NCBI RefSeq assembly: GCF_021245725.1
Contig: NZ_JAJGSX010000003.1
Span: 248,001 to 312,000 of the forward strand
DNA length: 64,000 bases
Source: Pseudonocardia sp. TRM90224
GTDB lineage: Bacteria > Actinomycetota > Actinomycetes > Mycobacteriales > Pseudonocardiaceae
Reading direction: 5' to 3'
In this document: positions 16,784-24,800 of the stretch, in pieces
How the letters are laid out: every line of letters starts with the position of its first letter
How positions within the stretch are numbered: the first letter of the stretch is position 1
The notes under the pieces: generated by a model
The model's input: only the letters and a program-made list of their open reading frames with translations
What the model was told of the DNA's origin: nothing
Databases searched by the model: none
Made by a program: the position numbers and the translations under genes

Positions 16784-19700
16784 ATGTCTCGTGAGCCGTA
16801 CCACGGTGGTGCACCTGCGGAAACGACCTTTCCCGCCTCGTTCGCGCAGGAGCGGATCTGGCTGGCCGACCAGGCGGATCCCGGCTCGCCCATCCATAAC
16901 GTGCACTGCGGCGTGCGGGTACCGGGAGCCGACGCACGGGACGTCCTCGACGCGCTGCGCGCGGTCGTCGCCCGCCACGAGGCGTTGCGCACCACGCTCG
17001 AGCTGACCGACGGCGGTGTCGTCCAGATCGTGCATCCCGCGGTGCCGATCGACGCCCCGGTGCATGACCTGCGCACCGATCCGGACCCGGAGGTGCGGCT
17101 GCAAGAGCTGGCGGCCGACCTGGGCGCGCGGGCGATCCCGACCGGGAGCGCACCGCTGTGGCGGGCCCGGATCGTCCGGATCGGCGAGGCGGAATGGGCC
17201 GTGCTGCTGGTGGTCCACCACGCGGTGTTCGACGCTGCGTCGTGCGTCATCGTGCAATGCGAGCTGGCCGAGGTGTGTGCGGCACACGCGGCTGGTCGAG
17301 CGCCGAACCTCCCGCCGCTGCCCGTGCAGTACGCCGACTACGCGGTGTGGCACCGGTCGCTCCCGGTGGACGCGGGGTTGGCTTTCTGGCGTTCGCGGCT
17401 GGCGGGGCTGCCCCTCCTGCACCCTGTCCCGACCGACCGGGCGAGGCCGGCGCAGCTCGACGACGCCGGCGCCGAGGTGCGGATGGCGCTGCCCAGCGGT
17501 CTCGCCCGTGCGGTCGACGAGCTGGCGAGCGCACGTTCGGCCACGCCGTTCACCGTGCTGCTCGCCGCCTACGCCGCCGTGCTCGCCCGCCACGGCGGCG
17601 ATCGGGACGTGACGGAGCTGGCGGTCGGGCTGACGGTCTCCGGCCGCGATCGACCCGAGCTGGCCGGCGTGGTCGGGATGTTCGTCAACCAGGCCGTCGC
17701 GCGCATCGACATCGGCGGGGATCCCAGGTTCGGCGAGCTGGTCGCGCGGGTGCGCGCCACCGTGTTGGAGGTCATGGAGCACGGGCAGGTGCCCTTCCAG
17801 TCGGCAGTCGATGCGGTCATGGCCGGCCGCGACCCCGGCGTGCAGCCGCTGCACCAGCTCGGTTTCAACCACATCCCCGAGTCCGGCATCGAGCCGACCC
17901 CGGTCACGGCATCGCGCGACGACCTGGAGATGGACGTCAGCCGGACGGAGGTGCGGCTGCGCTACCGCACCGCGCTGTTCGACCGCACGTCCGCCGAGGC
18001 GATCATGCGCCGGTACGTGCGCTTCCTGCAGCAGGTCGTGGCGCATCCCGAGCGGCGGATCGCCGAGGTCGATCTGCTCGGCCCGCGGGACCGCGAGCGG
18101 CTCGCCGCCTGGAACGCCACCGCCACCGCCTTCCCGGACACCGCAACCGTGCACGGGCTCGTCGAGCGCCAGGCCGCGAGCAGCCCGGATGCCATCGCGG
18201 TCGTGGCCGCTGGTGGGGGCACGCTGACCTACCGCGAGCTCGACGAGCGGGCGAACGCGATCGCGCACCGGTTGACGAGGCTCGGCGTGCGCCCCGGCGC
18301 CCCGGTCGCGGTGCACCTGCAACGCTCGCCCGACCTCGTGGTGGCGTTGCTCGGGGTACTGAAAGCGGGCGCGGCCTACGTCCCGCTCGACCCGGGGTAC
18401 CCGGCGCAGCGGCTCGACTTCATGCTGGCCGACTCCGGCGCGGCGGCGGTGATCACGACCGACGCCGGGCTGCCCGGCACGGCGGTGCGCCTGGACCCGC
18501 GGGACGTGACGGGTGCGCCGACGGGCCCACCGCGCAGCGTCGCAGACCCGGACGACCCGGCCTACCTGATCTACACATCCGGCTCGACCGGGCAGCCGAA
18601 AGGCGTGCCCAACCTGCATCGCGGCGTCGTCAACCGGCTCGACTGGATGCAGCGCACGTACCCGCTGACCGGCACCGACGCCGTCCTGCAGAAGACCCCG
18701 ATGAGCTTCGACGTCTCGGTGTGGGAGTTCTTCTGGCCGCTGATCTGCGGGGCCCGGCTCGTGCTGGCCCGGCCTGGCGGCCACCAGGACCCCACGTACC
18801 TGCGCGAGGTGATCGCGGAGGAGCGGATCACGACCGTGCACTTCGTGCCGTCGATGCTCACCGCCTTCCTCGAGGGCCCGGCACTCCGGCTGCCGCACCT
18901 GCGGCAGATCTTCTGCTCCGGCGAGGAGCTGCCGGTGCGCACCGCCCTGGACTGTCTCGACGCGCTGCCCGACGCCGAGCTGCACAACCTCTACGGACCC
19001 ACCGAGGCAGCGGTCGACGTCACCGCGTGGCACTGCACCCGGGCCGCGCTCGACGGGGCGGCGCGGGTGCCGCTCGGTCGCCCGATCCAGAACCTGCGCA
19101 TCCGCGTGGTGGAGGGCAACGGCCGGCCGGCGCCGATCGGCGTGCCCGGCGAGCTTGTGATCGCGGGCGTCGGGGTGGCGCCGGGCTACCACCGCCGGCC
19201 GGAGCTGACCGTCGACCGGTTCGGGACCGATCCGGACGATCCCACCGCCCGGACGTACCGCACCGGCGACCGCGCGCGGTGGCGGCACGACGGGCAGCTC
19301 GACTTCCTCGGCCGGCTCGACGACCAGGTGAAGATCCGCGGCGTGCGCATCGAGCCCGGCGAGGTCGCCGCGGCGCTGCGCACGCGGCCGGGGGTGCGGG
19401 ACGCCGCGGTGGTCGCGCGCCCCGACAGCACCGGGCAGCTGCAGTTGGTCGGCTACGTCGTTCCGCCCGCCGCGGCACGTGACCTGCAGGGCCTGCGCGA
19501 CGTGCTGCCGGCCCACCTGATCCCCACCGCGGTCGTCGGGCTCGCCGCGCTGCCGTTGGGCCCGAACGGCAAGCTGGATCGTTCGGCGCTGCCGGCCGTC
19601 GCCCCGGAACGGGCCGCGGAGCGTCCGCCCGTCGCGCCGCGCACGGAGATCGAGCGCCTGCTCGTCGAGCTCTGGACGGCGCTGCTCGGGCCGGTCGGGA

Positions 19701-20635
19701 TCGACGACGACGTCGTGGACCGGGGAGCGCACTCGTTGTTGGTCGCGCAGCTCGCGGCGCGGATCGCGCGCGCCGCACCGGGGCTGCGCCGGTTGGGTGT
19801 GCTCGATGTGTTCGCCCGTCCGACGGTGCGCGCGCTCGCGGCGTTCCTGGAGTCGGCCGACCCGGCAGCGGCCCGGCCGCTGCTGCACGAGCTGACCCCA
19901 CCGGTTGCGACGCCGGCGCTGACCTGCGTCTGCGTGCCCCACGGCGGGGCGAGCGCCGCAGTGTTCCGCCCGCTCGCCGCGGCGTTGCCGCCCGGCACCC
20001 GCCTGCTCGCGGTCGAGGTCCCCGGCCACGACGTCGGCGCGGGGGCGGAGCCGCTGCCCTTCGCGGAGCTCGTCGAGCAGCTGGGCGAGCAGGTGCAGCG
20101 CCAGGTGGACGGTCCGCTGGCGCTGTACGGGCACTGCTCCGGCAGCGCGGTCGCCTGGGGAGTGGCCCGCCACCTGCGGGAACGCGGCCGCGTGGTGGAG
20201 GCGGTGTGCTGTGGCGCGTACTTCCCGATGGCTAAGTGGCGCAGCCGGATCGACGCGACGCTGCGCGCCGGTGCGCGCGACCGGGTGCTGCGGGAGCTGG
20301 GCATCGAGGTCGGCGGGTTCGGCGAGGACGAGGTCGCCCGGATGCTCGCCACCATGCGCGCCGACGCGCAGCTCGCCGAGGACTACTTCGCGCAGCTGCT
20401 GACCGATGGCGTGCGGATCGACGTGCCGGTGCTCTCGATCGTCGGCTCGGCCGACCCCATCACCGACGGCTACCGGGAGCGGCACCGCGAGTGGGCGGCG
20501 CTCGCCGACACCGTGCAGCTGGAGGTGCTGGACGAGGCCGGCCACCTGTTCCTGCGCTCGCGCCCCCAGGAGCTGGCCGCCGTGCTCGCCACCGCGGGTT
20601 CGGTGCATCGCGGCGTTCGAGGGGGTGCACGGTGA
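16784..20635 (+). CDS. Nonribosomal peptide synthetase, C-A(Ser)-T-TE
   Basis: A 1283-residue single-module NRPS with EntF-like architecture. Condensation domain, about 15-440: HHAVFDA with His145, His146 and Asp150, and Ala in place of the motif's last Gly. Adenylation domain, about 460-900: YTSGSTGQPKG at 597. Aligned to GrsA the pocket reads D-V-W-H-F-S-L-V-D-K, the serine code. Carrier domain: GAHSL with Ser984. Thioesterase, about 1035-1283: nucleophile motif GHCSGS with Cys1118 where Ser is normal, Asp1224 and His1254. It probably takes an acyl chain from the PKS, joins it to serine and releases it through the Cys-TE. Product unknown. Confidence 0.9.
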   Translation: MSREPYHGGAPAETTFPASFAQERIWLADQADPGSPIHNVHCGVRVPGADARDVLDALRAVVARHEALRTTLELTDGGVVQIVHPAVPIDAPVHDLRTDPDPEVRLQELAADLGARAIPTGSAPLWRARIVRIGEAEWAVLLVVHHAVFDAASCVIVQCELAEVCAAHAAGRAPNLPPLPVQYADYAVWHRSLPVDAGLAFWRSRLAGLPLLHPVPTDRARPAQLDDAGAEVRMALPSGLARAVDELASARSATPFTVLLAAYAAVLARHGGDRDVTELAVGLTVSGRDRPELAGVVGMFVNQAVARIDIGGDPRFGELVARVRATVLEVMEHGQVPFQSAVDAVMAGRDPGVQPLHQLGFNHIPESGIEPTPVTASRDDLEMDVSRTEVRLRYRTALFDRTSAEAIMRRYVRFLQQVVAHPERRIAEVDLLGPRDRERLAAWNATATAFPDTATVHGLVERQAASSPDAIAVVAAGGGTLTYRELDERANAIAHRLTRLGVRPGAPVAVHLQRSPDLVVALLGVLKAGAAYVPLDPGYPAQRLDFMLADSGAAAVITTDAGLPGTAVRLDPRDVTGAPTGPPRSVADPDDPAYLIYTSGSTGQPKGVPNLHRGVVNRLDWMQRTYPLTGTDAVLQKTPMSFDVSVWEFFWPLICGARLVLARPGGHQDPTYLREVIAEERITTVHFVPSMLTAFLEGPALRLPHLRQIFCSGEELPVRTALDCLDALPDAELHNLYGPTEAAVDVTAWHCTRAALDGAARVPLGRPIQNLRIRVVEGNGRPAPIGVPGELVIAGVGVAPGYHRRPELTVDRFGTDPDDPTARTYRTGDRARWRHDGQLDFLGRLDDQVKIRGVRIEPGEVAAALRTRPGVRDAAVVARPDSTGQLQLVGYVVPPAAARDLQGLRDVLPAHLIPTAVVGLAALPLGPNGKLDRSALPAVAPERAAERPPVAPRTEIERLLVELWTALLGPVGIDDDVVDRGAHSLLVAQLAARIARAAPGLRRLGVLDVFARPTVRALAAFLESADPAAARPLLHELTPPVATPALTCVCVPHGGASAAVFRPLAAALPPGTRLLAVEVPGHDVGAGAEPLPFAELVEQLGEQVQRQVDGPLALYGHCSGSAVAWGVARHLRERGRVVEAVCCGAYFPMAKWRSRIDATLRAGARDRVLRELGIEVGGFGEDEVARMLATMRADAQLAEDYFAQLLTDGVRIDVPVLSIVGSADPITDGYRERHREWAALADTVQLEVLDEAGHLFLRSRPQELAAVLATAGSVHRGVRGGAR

Positions 20636-21891
20636 GCGAGCTGGCCTTGCTGCGCGACGCGGTGGCGGCGGCCGACCCGGCCCGGGTGGCCGTGCGCAGC
20701 AACTCGATCGAGCTGACCTACGGCGTGGTGCGTGCGCTGCTTGCCGAGCCACGACAAGACGACGCGGAACCCGAGCTGCTGCCGGTGACCGGCAGGGTGT
20801 TCGACGTCGTCGCGCTGCTGCGTGCCGCGGCCGCCGGACGGCCGGTGCTGGTGCTCGACGGGCACGCCACCGCGTGGGAGCGCGACCGGGCGAGCGCGCT
20901 GTTCGCCCCGACCGGGCCCGCGGTGGGGCTGTGCACGTCGGGGACGACCGGCTTGCCGAAGGTTGTCGTCACCGACTGGCCCGACCTGCTCGCCAACGCA
21001 GAGCGGTTCGCGCGTGCTGCCGGGTTCGGTGCCGACGACGTGCTCTGGTGCGCCACGCCGATGCACCACCGCTACTGCTTCGCCGGCGGGTTGCTCGGCG
21101 GGCTGTGCGTCGGCGCGACGGTGGTGCTCGGTGCGGATGCCGGTCCGTCCGCGTTCGCCGCGCAGCTCGTGGAGCAGCGCGCGACCGGCCTGCTGTCGGT
21201 CCCGTTCCTCTACACCTGGTACCTGCGTGAGTTGGATCGCGACCCCGGGCTCATGCAGCGCTGGTCGTTGCGGCGCTGCATCGCGGCGGGCTCGCCGCTG
21301 CCGGCCGAGGTCGCCGACCGCTGGCTGCGCCGCACCGGGCTGCCGCTGCTGTCGCACTACGGCGCCACCGAGGACGGGCAGATCACCATCGGCACCGGCG
21401 AGCCCGGCGAGGGTGTGGGCCGGGTGCTCGCGGATCGCGAGATCCGGATCGACCCGACGGGTGAGGTGCTGGTGCGCCGGGCCGGTACGGGTGGGTGGCG
21501 GGCGACCGGCGACACCGGCCACCTCGACGAGCGCGGCAACCTGCACCTGGTGGGGCGGCTCGGCGACCGGCTCAACATCGCGGGCCGCAAGGTCGACCCG
21601 GTTGAGGTCGAGGACGTGCTGAAGGCGCACCCCGCGGTGTCCGACTGCGCCGTCGCGGCGCTGCCGGGCCCGGCGGGTGACGAGGTGGTGGCGTTCGTCG
21701 TCACCGTCGCCGACGTGGCCGATGCCGAGCTGCGCCGCCACCTCGCGGCCGTGCTCTCGGCCTACAAGCTGCCGCGACGGCTGGTGCGGGTCGCGGAGGT
21801 GCCGCGCTCGCGCACCGGGAAGGTTCGTCGCGGCGCGCTCGTCGCCGGCGTTGCAGCGGGCACGGCGGCGGACCCGGGGGGAACCCGATGA
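20632..21891 (+). CDS. Short adenylate-forming acyl-CoA/acyl-carrier ligase
   Basis: A 419-residue ANL-superfamily enzyme, shorter than the usual 500 or more; the shortening is in the N-terminal part before the P-loop. It keeps CTSGTTGLPKVVV, the HYGATE-type A5 motif (SHYGATEDGQ), the ATGDTGHLDERG motif, GRLGDRLNIAGRKVDPVEVE and the catalytic lysine in RTGKVRRGAL. It should activate a carboxylic acid as AMP ester and load CoA or the PKS. It is coupled by GTGA to the NRPS and ATGA to the PKS. The starter acid cannot be deduced. Confidence 0.8.
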   Translation: MSELALLRDAVAAADPARVAVRSNSIELTYGVVRALLAEPRQDDAEPELLPVTGRVFDVVALLRAAAAGRPVLVLDGHATAWERDRASALFAPTGPAVGLCTSGTTGLPKVVVTDWPDLLANAERFARAAGFGADDVLWCATPMHHRYCFAGGLLGGLCVGATVVLGADAGPSAFAAQLVEQRATGLLSVPFLYTWYLRELDRDPGLMQRWSLRRCIAAGSPLPAEVADRWLRRTGLPLLSHYGATEDGQITIGTGEPGEGVGRVLADREIRIDPTGEVLVRRAGTGGWRATGDTGHLDERGNLHLVGRLGDRLNIAGRKVDPVEVEDVLKAHPAVSDCAVAALPGPAGDEVVAFVVTVADVADAELRRHLAAVLSAYKLPRRLVRVAEVPRSRTGKVRRGALVAGVAAGTAADPGGTR

Positions 21892-24800
21892 GCAGTTCGA
21901 ACGCGGAAATGGCGCCGATCGCGGTCGTCGGGCTGGCCGGCCGGTTCCCCGGCGCCGCCGACGTCGCCGAGTTCTGGGACGCGCTGCGGGCCGGCCGCGA
22001 CCTGATCACCGACTTCGACATCGCCGCCCAGCGGGCGCTCGGCGTGCCGGAGGACGTGCTCGCCGACCCCCGGTTCGTCGCGGCCGCACCGGTGCTGGCC
22101 GGCATCGAGGAGTTCGACGCCGCGCTGTTCGGGTTCACCCCGCGCGAGGCCGAGCTGCGCGACCCGCAGCACCGGCTGTTCCTGGAGATCGCCCACACCG
22201 CGCTGGAGCACGCCGGGATCGACCCGGCGCGGCCCGGCGGGCGGATCGGGGTGTTCGCGGGGGTCAAGGACAACGACTACCTGGCGAAGGTCCTGCGCTC
22301 CGATCCCGGCCTGGAGGAGCGGGTCGACGGCATGACGCTCGGGGTCGCCAACGACCACGACTTCGTCTCCACGATCACCTCCTACACCCTGGACCTGCGC
22401 GGACCGAGCTTCACGGTGAACAGCGCCTGCTCGACGTCGCTGGTTGCGGTGCATCTCGCCGCCCGCGCGCTGGCCGCGGGCGACTGCGAGATCGCGCTGG
22501 CCGGGGCGGCGTCGCTGGAGATCCCGCAAGGCCGCGGCTACCTGCACCGCGAGGGCGGGGTGCTCTCCCCCGACGGGCACTGCCGGCCGTTCTCCGCCGA
22601 CGCCGCCGGCACCGTGTGGGGCGGGGGCGCGGCGGCGGTCGTGCTGAAGCCGCTCGCCGCGGCACTCGCCGACGGCGACACCGTGCACGCCGTGCTGATC
22701 GGCTCCGCGCTGAGCAACGACGGCGCGGGCAAGGCCGGGTTCACCGCGCCCGGCGAGGACGGCCAGGTCGCGGCGATCGGGGCCGCGCTCGCCGCGGCGG
22801 GGGTCGACCCGCGCAGCGTCTCCTACGTGGAGGCGCACGGCACCGGCACCCGGATCGGCGACCCGGTCGAGGTCGCCGCGCTCACCCGGGCCTACAGCGC
22901 CGGCGACGATCGGCAGTGGTGCCTGCTGGGTTCGGTCAAGAGCAACGTCGGGCACCTCGTGGCCGCAGCCGGCATGGCCGGGCTGGTGAAGACGATCATG
23001 GCGCTGCGGCACGAACTGATCCCGGCGACGCTGCACGTCCAGCGGCCGCACGAGCTGATCGACTTCGCGGCGAGCCCGTTCCGGCTCGCCACCGCCGCCA
23101 CACCGTGGCCGCGGGAAGCCGGCGCACCGCGCCGGGCCGGCGTCAGCGCGTTCGGCATCGGCGGGACGAACGCGCACGTGCTGGTGGAAGAGGCGCCGCG
23201 GACGGCGCTCCCTGTCATGCCGTCAGCGCCGCGGCAGCTCCTGCCGGTCTCGGCGGCGACCGGCGCGGCCCGCGACCAGTCGCTCGCCCGGCTGGGTGCG
23301 CACCTGCTCGCCCGGCCGGAGCTCGACCTCGCCGAGGTCGCCAGCACGCTGCAGCTCGGACGGGCCCAGCACGCTCACCGGGCGGTGCTCGTCGCCGGCG
23401 ACACCGCGGACGCCGCGCACGCGCTGGTGGCGAACGAGCGCGGCCGGGTCCGCGTCGCCCGCGTCCCGGACACCCCGCCGCGGGTCGCGCTGCTGCTCAC
23501 CGGGCAGGGCGCCCAACACCCCGGTATGGCGGCCGGCCTGTACGACCACTGGAACGCCTACCGCGCGGCGTTCGACGAGTGCGCCGAACTGCTCGCAGAG
23601 CCGCTCGGTCGCGACCTCCGCGACGTGCTGCGCACCGCGTCCGACGACGACCTCCGCCGCACCTGGCTGACCCAGCCCGCGCTGTTCGCCGTCGAGTACG
23701 CGATGGCGCAGCTGTGGCGGTCGTGGGGCGTCGAGCCGGCGGCCGCGATCGGGCACAGCGTCGGCGAGCTCGTCGCGGCGACACTCGCCGGCGTGTTCAC
23801 GCTGCCCGACGCGCTCACGCTGGTCGCAACCCGCGGGCGGCTGATGCAGGAGATGCCGCCGGGCGCGATGCTGGCCGTTGCGCTCGACGAGACCGTGGTC
23901 GCGCCGGACCTGCCGGCGGAGCTGGCCGTGGCGACGGTCAACGCCCCCGGCTCCTGCGTGGTCGCCGGTCCTGCCGAGGCCGTCGACGAGTACGCGGCAG
24001 GGCTCGCCGTCCCGAGCACCCGGCTGCGCACCTCGCACGCGTTCCACTCGGTGATGATGGAGCCGGCCGCGCAGAGCTTCGTCGCAGCCGTCGGCGACGT
24101 GCCGCGAGCGGCCCCGCGGATGCCGTTCCTCTCCAACGTGACCGGCGACTGGATCACCGACGAGCAGGCCACCGACCCCCACTACTGGGGCCGGCACGTG
24201 CGCGAACCGGTCCGCTTCGGCGCCTGCGTCGCGACCCTGCTCGGATCGGGTCCCGACGGTTGGGCACTGGTCGAGGCCGGCCCGGGGCGGACGCTCACCG
24301 ATCTCGCCCGGCGCGCGCTCGGGCGCGGCGCCCCGGCTCCGCTGTCGACGCTCGCCCCCGGGACGGCAGCCGACCCGGCGCGGGACGTCGAGTCGGCGTT
24401 GAGTGCGCTGGGCGAGCTGTGGATGCGCGGTGTGTCGATCGACTGGTCGACCGTCGCTGCGCCGACCCGGCGCCGCATCCCCCTGCCCACCTATCCCTAC
24501 CAGCGGAAACGGCACTGGTTCGAGCCGCCGGCCAGGTCCGCCGGTACTGCCGGTACTGCCGGTACTGCCCCGGCTGCGCCGCGGACGGGCCCACTGGCCC
24601 CGGACGAGCGGTTCACCGTTCCGGGCTGGACGCAGGCGGCGCCCGTCATCGGTGCGCCGCGGCCGACGGGTCCGCTGCTGGTGATCGCCGAACCGGGCAG
24701 CGCCGGCGACGAGCTGGCCACCCGGCTGGCCGGCGACGGCGCAAGTGTGGTCCGGGTGCGCTCGGGCGCCGGGTTCGAATGGCCGTCGGCCGCCGAGGTC

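Noticed and set aside
16778..20752. A 1324-codon minus-strand frame across the NRPS gene
   Set aside because: Same effect: third-position GC bias removes stops on the opposite strand. No recognisable domains.
24540..24568. Three 9-bp repeats (CCGGTACTG) in the PKS gene
   Set aside because: They encode a flexible Ala-Gly-Thr linker between AT and KR domains and keep the frame; replication slippage in a linker is enough.
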